A stretch of DNA of 37,875 bases from Armatimonadota bacterium (lineage in GTDB: Bacteria; Armatimonadota; Armatimonadia; Armatimonadales; Capsulimonadaceae): contig JAFAZD010000036.1 of NCBI GenBank assembly GCA_019239955.1, positions 1 to 37,875 on the forward strand, given 5' to 3'. The notes under the pieces are model-generated. The model was not told where the DNA came from and did no database searches. It was given only the letters and a program-made list of their open reading frames with translations. Below are positions 23,901 through 31,162 of this stretch, one piece after another. Position 1 is the stretch's first letter, and each line of letters starts with the position of its first letter. The translations under genes were made by a program, and so were the position numbers.

Positions 23901-24912
23901 CGCCTTCGCCGCCGAGGCCGCCGCGCCGAGCCTGGTGATCCGGCGCCTCAACCGCACCCTGCGCAGCGAGGCGACGGGCCTCAACGAGCACTTCGTCACC
24001 CTCTTCTATGCGGTCTACGATCCGCTCACGGGTCGCCTGACCTACTCCAGCGCCGGCCACGAGGCCCAGATCATCAAGCGCGCCGCCGGCGGCGCCACCC
24101 TGCTCCCGTCCAACGGTCCGATCCTCGGCCTGGTGGATCATCGCTATGACCAGGACGTGGATTACCTGCACCCCGGCGACTCGCTGATCCTGTTCACCGA
24201 CGGCCTCACCGAAGCCCGCGCCGCCGGCTCCCGTGAGCTGCTCGACCTGGAGCGCGTCACCACCGCCATTGCGGGGCTGGACCCCGGCTGCGGGGCCGGG
24301 GCCATCGTCGCCTACTTGAAGCAGTTCACGGAGGACTGGACTGGCGGCCGGCCGCAGGACGATCTCGCCCTGCTCGTCGCCCGCCGCCCTCCCCTGCCGC
24401 CCCAGCCGGAATCATCTGTCGGGAGCGGGACAACCGGCCTGACGGACGCTCCGGTTCCGGCTCCCGTTCCGGTTGGGGATGCGGGCTCCGGCGAGACCTT
24501 ATTCGACTTCGCCCTCCCGTCCTGCTCGGACGCCGCCGCCGAGGTGCGCCAGGCGGTCGCACACTGGATGGACTCGCTCGGCTTCGACCTGGCGCAGACG
24601 GAGGACTTCCAGACCGCCGTGACCGAGGCGGTCGCCAACGCCGTGCGCCACGGCTCGCCGCGCGGCGGGGCGGATCAACTCCGCGTCTGCGGCTTTCGTG
24701 GTGCGGACGACGCCTTCGCCGTCGAAGTCGCCGACACCGGCCCCGGCCTGGCCGCCCCGGACGCGCCCCCGGTCATGCCCGCTCCTGACGCCCCCAGCGG
24801 CCGGGGGTTGCCCCTGATGTCCCTGCTCGCCGATGAGATGTCCGTGCTTCCCTCCGAGGCCGGCCTGCGCGTCCGCCTCGTCAAGAGGCACCCTGCGGGT
24901 GACGGCAAGTAG
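20935..24912 (+). CDS. Multi-sensor REC-GAF-PAS-PAS-GAF-GAF-PP2C(SpoIIE/RsbU)-HATPase regulator
   Basis: A 1325-residue cytoplasmic signalling protein. REC domain, residues 1-125 (VLVVDDDASDRW; phospho-acceptor in LLDDQLPDGDGL). GAF 1 about 150-300. PAS 1 about 310-425 (SEERFRLLMENVLDYAIFV). PAS 2 about 435-558 (SEERYRSLISATAQIVW). GAF 2 about 562-732, GAF 3 about 743-908. PP2C-type phosphatase about 915-1152 (EEAQVGGDLYDAF, VMADVSGKGLAAA, LILFTDGLTEA, QDDLALLV), with metal-binding Asp residues present. A Pro-rich linker leads to a GHKL ATPase about 1192-1320 (TEAVANAVRHGSP, VADTGPGL, RGLPLMSLLADE), of the RsbW/SpoIIAB type. It combines receiver, sensors, phosphatase and anti-sigma-like kinase in one chain; no STAS partner is encoded nearby. 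The ATG at 20935 starts the REC domain. Confidence 0.93.
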   Translation: MSDALTVLVVDDDASDRWTALRALRAGDSAVRIEEVESCAEAMAWLEGDSPPDAVLLDDQLPDGDGLGLIRQARAQGLPTPIIMLTGQGDEMLAVELMKAGAADYLAKDGLTPEGLWRSLRGVLRFRQAQAEAAGERRAKQEAQQQNEERLRVLYDTTSSPDLPFERKLDRLLEEGCRQFGLETGLLTRIEGERYEVIHAWPPGTPPAGLSCPLDLTFCRETLRRRRAFGLEYAGESEWKSHPAYAAWGVEAYLGTVVRTDGHAVGTLAFTSTRPRPVPFTAGDREYIRLMAQWIGGELQRRQAEEALRASEERFRLLMENVLDYAIFVTDPEGRVADWSAGAERILGYKAEEIVGRDAAVIFTPEDRARSVPQREMAAAEEEGRADDERWHLRKDGRRFFASGVMTPLRDGSGTLRGFSKILRDVTDRKRIADELRASEERYRSLISATAQIVWTASAAGEFDRLQPQWADFTGQTFDQYQGWGWLTAVHPDDQWRVAEAWSAAVANRTPYEVEHRLRRPDGVYRLMSARAVPVLEDDGAIREWVGVYTDITERQLAEARRRFLAEASVRLAASLDYDSTLADIAQLAVATLADWCIVDLLDAEGLLRRVSTAHADPVQRERARAWEARHHPADPAAPNGAPEVVRTGHSEMVSDISDALLAASARDPEHLQFLRERAPRSYICVPLMARDHALGAITLVTAESGRRYEAADLELAEELARRAALAVDNARLFHETRARAERESLINRIGRTLRGSLDPEEILRIATAEVGGALGVSRCTWARIDPGGDALEVAPQQYAAPGVSPYAAAYPLSAYPPEALALWQSGQTVAVADIDADPRAAFARDLMSPQAALRAFIAAPVFMRGAWAGLFIVQQTDRPREWTQDEVGLMTSIADMLALALENARLYTREHRVADILQAALLPDIPDHLLGLDLAKDYSSGLEEAQVGGDLYDAFPLSDGRLALVMADVSGKGLAAAVLTATVKYSLRAFAAEAAAPSLVIRRLNRTLRSEATGLNEHFVTLFYAVYDPLTGRLTYSSAGHEAQIIKRAAGGATLLPSNGPILGLVDHRYDQDVDYLHPGDSLILFTDGLTEARAAGSRELLDLERVTTAIAGLDPGCGAGAIVAYLKQFTEDWTGGRPQDDLALLVARRPPLPPQPESSVGSGTTGLTDAPVPAPVPVGDAGSGETLFDFALPSCSDAAAEVRQAVAHWMDSLGFDLAQTEDFQTAVTEAVANAVRHGSPRGGADQLRVCGFRGADDAFAVEVADTGPGLAAPDAPPVMPAPDAPSGRGLPLMSLLADEMSVLPSEAGLRVRLVKRHPAGDGK

Positions 24913-25821
24913 CTACGCCGCCTCCGGCCTCGCCCGCCGCGTCCGACTACGCGCCAGCCGGCTTGCCGTGTGGTCGCGCTGCACGGAGACGCCGCTCCAA
25001 ACCATCTGCCGGAACCGCGCCACTGTCGTGCAGCCCCGCACCCGCACACGCGGCAGCAGGAGCGGCTCGTCCGTCGGGGTTGCCGGCCCGCCGCCCTTCT
25101 TCCAGCCAGCCAGATACCCCGCCGCCCGCGTCCGCGCCACCACCTGATCGTTGTACGCCCCCGACGGGTACGCGATGTCCGGCACGGCCTCCCCCAGCCG
25201 CCCCTCCAGCACCCGCTTGGACTGGACCAGCTCGTAATCCAGCTGACTCGGCGCTAGCTGCGTCAGGTCGTAATGATGCACCGTATGCGACCCGTACCCC
25301 ACCTGGGGCCGCATCGCCTGCACCTCGCCCCACGACAGGTGCCCCGCCGTCTCCACCGTGTCCGTCACCAGGAACATCGTCGCCCGCGCCCCGTACTTCT
25401 GCAAGATGGGGAACGCCTGTGCAAAGTTGTCCTGGTAGCCGTCGTCCATCGTCAGCACGACCGACTTGACCGGCAGCGCCGCCCGCTCCCGGATCGCCCC
25501 CTCCACGTCCCGTGCCGTCAGGAACGTGAACCCCTGCGCCTTCAGGTACCGCACCTGCGCCTCAAAATTCGCCGGCGTCACCGTCAGGTCAAACGTCAGC
25601 CGGCTGCGCGCCTCCTGCGGCGTCAGGTCGCAGATCCGGTGGTACATCAGCACCGGCACGGCAAAGTCTTTGGTCATGGGAACAGTGGCGGAAGGTTGCG
25701 CGCTCGGTGGCGGGATGGGGGATCGGGTGGCGTACCGTGGCTGAGGGAAGGGGCGGTGAGCGAGGCAGCAGAGGAGAAGCGCCAACGCGGTGGTCAGGAA
25801 GATGCTATTTCGGCGCTTCAT
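24913..25821 (-). CDS. Polysaccharide deacetylase (carbohydrate esterase family 4), secreted
   Basis: A 302-residue enzyme with an N-terminal signal or anchor (KRRNSIFLTTALALLLCC) and a Pro-rich spacer to about residue 50. The NodB core shows the catalytic Asp pair in VVLTMDDGYQDN near 140, the metal-binding HxxxH in GSHTVHHYD near 195, and the YPSGAYND segment near 235. It should remove N- or O-acetyl groups from an envelope polysaccharide. The open frame runs to 25911, but the ATG at 25821 starts the signal peptide and has AGGGG 5 nt upstream. It overlaps the membrane protein gene by 17 nt. Its stop abuts the stop of the convergent regulator (TAG then CTA). Confidence 0.9.
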   Translation of the reverse strand: MKRRNSIFLTTALALLLCCLAHRPFPQPRYATRSPIPPPSAQPSATVPMTKDFAVPVLMYHRICDLTPQEARSRLTFDLTVTPANFEAQVRYLKAQGFTFLTARDVEGAIRERAALPVKSVVLTMDDGYQDNFAQAFPILQKYGARATMFLVTDTVETAGHLSWGEVQAMRPQVGYGSHTVHHYDLTQLAPSQLDYELVQSKRVLEGRLGEAVPDIAYPSGAYNDQVVARTRAAGYLAGWKKGGGPATPTDEPLLLPRVRVRGCTTVARFRQMVWSGVSVQRDHTASRLARSRTRRARPEAA

Positions 25822-26173
25822 GGTTCCCCTCATTCTCGACAGTGGTTGTGGCAGCAATGATCTGGCTGTTCGGCGGCGGAGGCCAAACGTTGTTTTGGGC
25901 AGAGGCCTCAAGGCCCCTCTTTCGAGAGTGATTTAAGATTTTAGATGCCATCCACATCCACACACCGACAGCGATCAGCATGAGGGACAGTACCGTTACT
26001 GGCCACTCCGATGAATGGACTGCCCGATAATATGGCTGATACCGCAGATATGCATCGCCGACAGGAGTACCCGGAATTGGAGTCAGCGAGACATCACAAA
26101 CGTTCCTAATCGCCCATTGGTCCAAGCAGATTAGCACGACGCCAAGAATGATCCAGAAGCAAGCGATTTTCAT
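25805..26173 (-). CDS. Small two-helix membrane protein
   Basis: A 122-residue protein of unknown function. Helix 1 is IACFWIILGVVLICLDQWAI near residue 3 and helix 2 VTVLSLMLIAVGVWMWMA near 60; between them is a polar loop of about 35 residues rich in Pro and Tyr, and a cytoplasmic or outer tail follows. AGGAGG lies 6 nt before the ATG, the best ribosome site in the area, which supports it as a real gene. Its 3' end overlaps the deacetylase start by 17 nt, so they are probably coupled, and it starts 41 nt after carB on the same strand. Confidence 0.75.
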   Translation of the reverse strand: MKIACFWIILGVVLICLDQWAIRNVCDVSLTPIPGTPVGDAYLRYQPYYRAVHSSEWPVTVLSLMLIAVGVWMWMASKILNHSRKRGLEASAQNNVWPPPPNSQIIAATTTVENEGNHEAPK

Positions 26174-26214
26174 GCTACCTCCTGGTACTTCCCCCGTTGC
26201 GCCAGAGTCCGCGA

Positions 26215-27807
26215 TTAGACGGCCTTCGGTGCAACATACTGGTCTACCGTCATCACATCAAACTGTTCGCCGTGGGTGCGGGTGGCAAGGGCGGTGTGCA
26301 GGGCGCGGGCGGTGTCCAGGGAGGTCAGGCAGGGGATGGAGTGCTCCACGGAGGCGCGGCGGATCTGCGCGGCCTCCTTCTCCACCTGCTTGTCCTGGGA
26401 GAGCGTGTTGATGAGCAGGGAGACCTGGCCGCCCCGGATCAGGTCCAGCAGGTTCGGCGTCCCCTCGCTGATCTTCTTCACCGGCGTGACGGCCAGGCCG
26501 TGCTCGCCCAGCAGCTTGGCCGTCCCCGCCGTCGCGTACAGCGCGAAGCCCAGGTCGGCGAAGTCGCGGATGATCGGCAGCGCCTCCGCCTTGTCCGCGT
26601 CGGCCAGGGTGACGAGCAGCGCGCCGCCCTGATTGGGAAGGGGCACGTCAATGCCGCTCGCCACCATCGCCTTGTAGAGGGCGCGCGAGAAGTCCGTGTC
26701 AATCCCCAGAATCTCGCCGGTGGACTTCATCTCCGGGCCGAGGCTGATGTCCACGCCGGTCAGCTTGGCGAACGAGAATACGGGGGCCTTGACGGCGACG
26801 TTGGGCTGGTCCGGGTGCAGGCCGTTCTTGTAGCCCTGATCGGCCAGGCTGCGGCCCAGCGAGGCCCAGGTCGCCGCCTTGACCATCGGGATGCCGGTGA
26901 TCTTGCTTAGGTAAGGCACGGTGCGCGAGGCGCGCGGGTTGACCTCGATCACATACGCCTGCCCGCCGTCAATGACGAACTGGATGTTCATCAGGCCGAC
27001 CACCTTCAGGGCGTCGGACAGCCGCGTGGCGTACTCCACGATCTGGTCCACGGTCGTCCGCGCCAGTGTCTGCGGCGGATAGACCGCCATCGAGTCGCCG
27101 GAGTGGACGCCCGCGCGCTCGATGTGCTCCATGATGCCCGGCAGCAGGCAGCCGCCCCGGCCGTCCGCGATCACGTCCACCTCCGCCTCTTTGCCCAGAA
27201 TGTAACGATCCACCAGGATGGGCGCGCCCTCGGACGCGGCGGCGGCGTAGCGCATGTAATCGCGCAGATCGCCCTCGTTGAAGACGATCTCCATCGCCCG
27301 CCCGCCGAGCACGTAGGAGGGCCGCACCAGCACCGGGTAGCCGATCTCCCCCGCCACCTGGACCGCCGCCTCGACCGAGGTGACTCCCCGCCCCGGCGGC
27401 TGCGGGACGCCCAGGGCCTTGAGCAAGGTCTGAAATCGGTCCCGGTCCTCCGCCAGGTCAATGCTGTCCCACGAGGAGCCGAGGATGGGAACCCCCGCCT
27501 CGTGCAAGGGACGCGCCAGGTTGATCGCCGTCTGCCCCCCGAACTGCACGATCACGCCCTCAATGGGCGATTCGCGCTCGAGGACGTGCAGCACGTCCTC
27601 GGCGGCCAGCGGCTCAAAATACAGCCGGTCGGACGTGTCGAAATCGGTGGAGACGGTCTCCGGGTTGTTGTTGATGATGACCGCCTCGTACCCCGCCTCC
27701 CGCAAGGCGCGCACGGCATGAACGCTGGCGTAATCAAACTCGATCCCCTGCCCGATGCGGATCGGCCCGCTCCCCAAAACAATCGCTTTTTTCCTGGCCT
27801 GTGTCAT
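26215..27807 (-). CDS. carB: Carbamoyl-phosphate synthase large subunit, C-terminal half as a separate gene
   Basis: A 530-residue protein that equals only the second half of the usual large subunit of about 1070 residues. It begins [22 protein letters not shown], the opening of the carbamate-phosphorylating half, followed by [20 protein letters not shown], an ATP-grasp domain ([20 protein letters not shown] near residue 150, [17 protein letters not shown] near 295) and the allosteric MGS-like domain from about 395 ([29 protein letters not shown]). It makes carbamoyl phosphate for arginine and pyrimidine synthesis with carA and the N-terminal half. That half is not upstream, where a DUF4097 gene stands, so the subunit is split as in some archaea and deep bacteria. 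A -10-like TATAAT 8 nt before the ATG suggests a leaderless mRNA. Confidence 0.93.
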   Translation of the reverse strand: MTQARKKAIVLGSGPIRIGQGIEFDYASVHAVRALREAGYEAVIINNNPETVSTDFDTSDRLYFEPLAAEDVLHVLERESPIEGVIVQFGGQTAINLARPLHEAGVPILGSSWDSIDLAEDRDRFQTLLKALGVPQPPGRGVTSVEAAVQVAGEIGYPVLVRPSYVLGGRAMEIVFNEGDLRDYMRYAAAASEGAPILVDRYILGKEAEVDVIADGRGGCLLPGIMEHIERAGVHSGDSMAVYPPQTLARTTVDQIVEYATRLSDALKVVGLMNIQFVIDGGQAYVIEVNPRASRTVPYLSKITGIPMVKAATWASLGRSLADQGYKNGLHPDQPNVAVKAPVFSFAKLTGVDISLGPEMKSTGEILGIDTDFSRALYKAMVASGIDVPLPNQGGALLVTLADADKAEALPIIRDFADLGFALYATAGTAKLLGEHGLAVTPVKKISEGTPNLLDLIRGGQVSLLINTLSQDKQVEKEAAQIRRASVEHSIPCLTSLDTARALHTALATRTHGEQFDVMTVDQYVAPKAV

Positions 27808-27815
27808 TGCGCCTC

Positions 27816-27821
27816 ATTATA
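27816..27821 (-). promoter_or_regulatory. Putative -10 box of carB
   Basis: TATAAT on the minus strand, ending 8 nt before the carB ATG, within GGTATAAT. No -35 box is recognisable at 15-19 nt. If used, transcription would begin within 1-3 nt of the start codon. A GAGG between it and the ATG could also act as a ribosome site. Confidence 0.45.
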
Positions 27822-27852
27822 CCTGAACTGGGTGCGTGAGCGGGGCATGACA

Positions 27853-27884
27853 GCGGGCGCAGATGGAGAACCACCTGCGCCCGC
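27853..27884 (-). terminator. Hairpin after the DUF4097 gene
   Basis: A 10-bp perfect stem (GCGGGCGCAG at 27853-27862 with its complement at 27875-27884) with an inner 3-bp stem. It begins 21 nt after the DUF4097 stop. No T-run follows, so termination is a guess. Confidence 0.4.
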
Positions 27885-27905
27885 GTTCTGCTGACAGCAT
27901 CTTGT

Positions 27906-29381
27906 TTACCGCTGCGCCTCGATCTTGAGATCGCCTGAGACGGACTGCAATTTGAGGCTGCCCGTCCCCTCGCCGAGCTTGCCGGCCAGGTGGCGCGTGC
28001 CGTCGCCCTCTCGGTCGGCGAGGGGCAGGGCGCAGGAGAGATCGCCGCTGGTGGTGGTCATGTCCACGCGCGTGTCGGAGTTGTCCCACAGGGAGAGCGT
28101 GATGTCGCCGCTGACCGTGGTGCCGGCGACGGAGCCGGAGAAGGGGGCGGCGAAGGACAGGCGGGCGTCGCCGCTGACCGTGTTCAGGGACACCGCGGCG
28201 CTGTTCAGGCCGCTGGCGTCCACCGTGCCGCTGACGGTCTTGAGGGTGAGCGCGCCCGACACCTCGCGCAAGGTGGCGCTGCCGCTGACCGTCTCCACCT
28301 GCACCTGCTCGGCCCGCAGGCGCGTCAGGCGCACACCGCCGCTCTGGGTCTGCGCCGTGGCCCGCGTCCCCGCCGAGCCGTCCGTCACGGCGATGTCCCC
28401 GCTGCGGCTGGACAATGACAGATTGCGGCCGCAATGCACGTCCTGCGCCTCCACGTCCCCGCTCGCCGTCTCCACCAGCAGGCTGCCCGACGGCGCGTTC
28501 CAGCCGTCCAGGAGGACGTCCCCGCTCGCCGTCGTCAGCCGCGCCTCGCCCGCGCCTTCGCGCCAGGGGCGGCGGACGGCCAGCCGCCCCGACTGTGACC
28601 GGGCGACCAGGGCCGGCGACGTGCCCTGCGCCTCCACCGCGCCGAACGTGGTCTGGACTTCCAAGGAGACGTTCTGCGGCACCGTAATCTCGTAATCCAC
28701 CGTCAAGCGCCCCCCCGCGTCGGTGGGCGCGATGACCTCCACGCGGCACTGGCCGCCCTCCACGCGGCTGACCAGGAAGACCTGCTGCAGCAGCACCTGC
28801 GCCGCGCCGTCGCCCTCGGCCCAGGCGGTCTTGGTCAGCGTCGCCTGCGCCGCCCCCGCCGGGCCGTCCTGCCCCGTCACCTTGATGTTCCCGTAGGAGT
28901 TGACCAGCAGCAGCCTGTCAGCCCCGCTCCAGGTGACGTCGCTATGCGCCGTCTCACTGGCCTCCGGCTGTCCGCCGCGGTTGGCGGGACGTCCGGCGTC
29001 CGACCCGAAGACCGAGGGGGCGTCGAAGTGCAGCGCCTGCTTGGTCTGCTGGGTGATCTTGCCGACCTCCGCCGCCACGTCCCGCGCCGCCGACTTCGCC
29101 GCCCGCAGCGCCTCATTGGCGGCCTCGCTGACCTTCTCGCCGAACTTGCCCGTGTCCACCTTGGGCTTGGGGATATAGTCAAAGGCTTTGCCCGCCAGGG
29201 ACGCCGCTTGGCCCGCCGCCTTGGCCGCCTGCCCGAACGCAGAGGTCGCCTCCGGCGGGGGGGGGGCTGCCGGCGGCGGGGGCGCGGCGTCGCGGACGGC
29301 GTGCAGCAATCGCTCGGCCTCCGGCGCGCTGATCTTGCCGTCACGCAGCAAATTCAAGATCATCATGCGTTCTTCACTCAT
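27906..29381 (-). CDS. DUF4097-family protein (adhesin-like beta-repeat)
   Basis: A 491-residue protein. The N-terminus MMILNLLRDGKISAPEAERLL (residues 5-25) is a short helical module seen at the start of many DUF4097 genes; a Pro/Ala-rich linker (about 30-50) and a low-complexity Ala/Lys region to about 130 follow. From about 160 to the end there is a run of short beta repeats with the VSGD/ASGD/TSGD motif every 15-25 residues, the signature of DUF4097, expected to form a beta-helix-like rod. No signal peptide or membrane helix is seen. The cellular role of the family is unknown. The ATG at 29381 has AAAGGAA about 10 nt upstream. Confidence 0.88.
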   Translation of the reverse strand: MSEERMMILNLLRDGKISAPEAERLLHAVRDAAPPPPAAPPPPEATSAFGQAAKAAGQAASLAGKAFDYIPKPKVDTGKFGEKVSEAANEALRAAKSAARDVAAEVGKITQQTKQALHFDAPSVFGSDAGRPANRGGQPEASETAHSDVTWSGADRLLLVNSYGNIKVTGQDGPAGAAQATLTKTAWAEGDGAAQVLLQQVFLVSRVEGGQCRVEVIAPTDAGGRLTVDYEITVPQNVSLEVQTTFGAVEAQGTSPALVARSQSGRLAVRRPWREGAGEARLTTASGDVLLDGWNAPSGSLLVETASGDVEAQDVHCGRNLSLSSRSGDIAVTDGSAGTRATAQTQSGGVRLTRLRAEQVQVETVSGSATLREVSGALTLKTVSGTVDASGLNSAAVSLNTVSGDARLSFAAPFSGSVAGTTVSGDITLSLWDNSDTRVDMTTTSGDLSCALPLADREGDGTRHLAGKLGEGTGSLKLQSVSGDLKIEAQR

Positions 29382-29443
29382 GGGATTAGATTCCTTTCCC
29401 GGTCTGACTGATTTGTCGCCAAAGATAATGCCGAGAGGCCGCG

Positions 29444-30304
29444 CTACAACGAGGTCCAAAATTCCCGCATAACCTCGGGCTCGGCTGTGATGCGCCAGTC
29501 GGTCTCCTTTTTTGTGTTGAACCAGAGGAGGGCCTCCAGGCGCGGCAATTGCGGTAGATACCCAAACATCGCGCGGATCCAGGCGACCCTGTCGCCGCCC
29601 TCCGGCGCGCAGGACATCTCCGTGATCCAGATCGGCTGGCTGCCGAGACTGGCAATGCGGTCATAGTAAGGCTGTACCACGTCGGCGAACGAGCGCCATT
29701 TGCTCCAGGGGCGGGCCGTCCCCCAGTTATAAACACTCAGCCCCAATATGTCCACGTAGTCGCCGCCCGGGTAATAGGCCTCCATCCGGTTCTCGGCGGG
29801 CATATCTCCGGCATTCGGCCCCCATACCCATCGGACGTTGGTCGTGCCCTCATCCGCAAAGATCTTGTACATGCGGCACCAGGCGGCAACGTAATCCGCT
29901 GGCTGATGTCTCCCGATGACCGTGCTCCACTGGAACCAAAAGCCGTTTGGCTCCGGCATCGGGCAAAGGCAAATGGTGCGCCCGCAGTCACGCACTCGCT
30001 GTGCCCACCTGCGAACATAGGCGTCGTGGGCACCGTCGGCAATGGTGTTGACGGCAAACTTCGGCTGCATGATCCGGCGTCCGGGCGTCCAGGGCTCCCA
30101 CTTGATGAGCACATCGCGGTCGCCCACTTCCGCCAGCCACTTCGCCTGAAAGTTCTTCGCGCCCCATCCGATGCTCCAGCTTGCGCCCCACCACTGGTAC
30201 CACATCACGATGTCTAGGTGGCGTCGAAGGATTGTCTCGATCTCCTCAAGATATTTGCCGTCTCTTTTCAGTGGAAACGGCGCGAAATAGCCGCCAAACT
30301 TCAT
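29444..30304 (-). CDS. Glycoside hydrolase family 26-like protein
   Basis: A 286-residue TIM-barrel protein resembling beta-mannanases. The acid/base Glu would be in CPMPEPNGFWFQW near residue 118 and the nucleophile Glu in PIWITEMSCAPEG near 228, both at the spacing expected of clan GH-A. Aromatic residues line the barrel (MWYQWWGASWS near 35, VRWVWGPNAG near 158). No signal peptide is seen, so it may act in the cytoplasm or leave by another route. GAGG lies 7 nt before the ATG. Substrate unknown: mannan or a related surface glycan are possibilities. Confidence 0.8.
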   Translation of the reverse strand: MKFGGYFAPFPLKRDGKYLEEIETILRRHLDIVMWYQWWGASWSIGWGAKNFQAKWLAEVGDRDVLIKWEPWTPGRRIMQPKFAVNTIADGAHDAYVRRWAQRVRDCGRTICLCPMPEPNGFWFQWSTVIGRHQPADYVAAWCRMYKIFADEGTTNVRWVWGPNAGDMPAENRMEAYYPGGDYVDILGLSVYNWGTARPWSKWRSFADVVQPYYDRIASLGSQPIWITEMSCAPEGGDRVAWIRAMFGYLPQLPRLEALLWFNTKKETDWRITAEPEVMREFWTSL

Positions 30305-30527
30305 CTTGCTGCCTCATTACCCGGAAGCGGGTGGGGGAACAGCAGAACCATTTCGTTTTCTTCGGACGTAGGCACTGATTCACCCGAAGCAGAATGCCCC
30401 TGATAACTTTATGCCCCATAGGTGTGCCTCCTTCCGCGTCCGCAAACGGAGTGGATTACGGCAGAGGTTCACCGCTTCACTATTGCTTCCCTCCTTTGGG
30501 ACACGGTGGCGCGGGAAAAGTTGCGGG

Positions 30528-30558
30528 TTGATGGAATTTGCGGAAAGTGTGGTATAAT
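30528..30558 (+). promoter_or_regulatory. Promoter of the RNA-binding protein gene
   Basis: TTGATG (30528-30533), a long 19-nt spacer, and a perfect TATAAT (30553-30558). Transcription would begin near 30565, leaving about 165 nt of leader. The stretch 30305-30527 before it, between this promoter and the divergent GH26 gene, holds nothing else recognisable. Confidence 0.6.
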
Positions 30559-30567
30559 GGGGTTGAA

Positions 30568-30585
30568 GTCGGGAATGGTCCCGAC
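30568..30585 (+). promoter_or_regulatory. Leader hairpin of the RNA-binding protein mRNA
   Basis: A perfect 7-bp stem (GTCGGGA, ATGG loop, TCCCGAC) lies at the presumed very 5' end of the transcript, followed by CGCCTTCCTTTTT. It could be an attenuator-like element or a 5' stabiliser. Long structured leaders are usual for cold-induced RNA-binding genes; function here is inferred only. Confidence 0.4.
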
Positions 30586-30729
30586 CGCCTTCCTTTTTGC
30601 CATCGGTTCAGCGCCCGCTACTGTGTCGCCCCTGCTCCTTCGGTCCTGCCGTTGAGCCTGAGACTTCCCAAACGTAGGCCATCCGGCCAGATGCAAAACA
30701 AGGCTTCGCACCGAAAGGAGCCATTTCTC

Positions 30730-31080
30730 ATGGCAACCAAATTGTACGTCGGGAATCTGAGCTATCAGACCACCGAGCAGGACCTCAGCCGCATGTTCGG
30801 CGAGTCGGGCACCGTCGTCAGCGCCCAGGTCATCACCGACCGCGACACGGGCCAGCCGCGCGGCTTCGCCTTCGTGGAGATGTCCACCGAGGCCGAGGCG
30901 CAGGCGGCCATCGCCGCCAACAACGGCAAGAACGTGGACGGTCGCCCCCTCACCGTCAATGAGTCCCGTCCCCGCGAGGGCGGCGGCGGCGGACGCGGCG
31001 GCGGACGCAGTGGTGGCGGCGGCTACGGCGGCGGTGGCCGCAGCGGTGGCGGCGGCTACGGCGGCGGCAACCGCTACTAA
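30730..31080 (+). CDS. Glycine-rich RRM-type RNA-binding protein
   Basis: A 116-residue protein with one RNA recognition motif (residues 1-80): RNP2 KLYVGNL near 3 and RNP1 RGFAFVEM near 45. The C-terminal 33 residues are a Gly/Arg/Ser/Tyr tail with two copies of RSGGGGYGGG. This matches the cyanobacterial Rbp family and its homologues in other phyla, which bind RNA in stress or cold. The ATG at 30730 has AAAGGAG about 10 nt upstream; the open frame upstream is leader. A single-gene unit with a perfect terminator. Confidence 0.93.
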   Translation: MATKLYVGNLSYQTTEQDLSRMFGESGTVVSAQVITDRDTGQPRGFAFVEMSTEAEAQAAIAANNGKNVDGRPLTVNESRPREGGGGGRGGGRSGGGGYGGGGRSGGGGYGGGNRY

Positions 31081-31094
31081 TCAACCACAGTAAG

Positions 31095-31124
31095 GGGGCG
31101 AGGCATCTGCCTCGCCCCTTTTTT
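31095..31124 (+). terminator. Rho-independent terminator of the RNA-binding protein gene
   Basis: A 10-bp stem (GGGGCGAGGC at 31095-31104, complement at 31109-31118) with a 4-nt loop, followed by six T residues. It ends 4 nt before the -35 box of the next gene. Confidence 0.92.
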
Positions 31125-31127
31125 CTG

Positions 31128-31156
31128 TTGACGCGGCCGCGTGGGGCCGCTATAAT
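31128..31156 (+). promoter_or_regulatory. Promoter of the second DUF58 gene, leaderless layout
   Basis: TTGACG (31128-31133), exactly 17 nt, TATAAT (31151-31156). The ATG at 31163 is 7 nt from the -10 end, exactly where transcription should begin, so the mRNA probably begins with its start codon. No ribosome site is seen. Confidence 0.75.
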
Positions 31157-31162
31157 GACGGT

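Noticed and set aside
20911-24171. Two 500-codon minus-strand frames inside the large regulator
   Set aside because: Shadow frames of the REC-GAF-PAS-PP2C gene; no motif, Gly/Gln/Arg rich.
30985-31077. Gly-codon tandem repeats at the end of the RRM gene as a mobile or CRISPR-like repeat
   Set aside because: They encode the normal glycine-rich tail of this protein family and are imperfect coding repeats.
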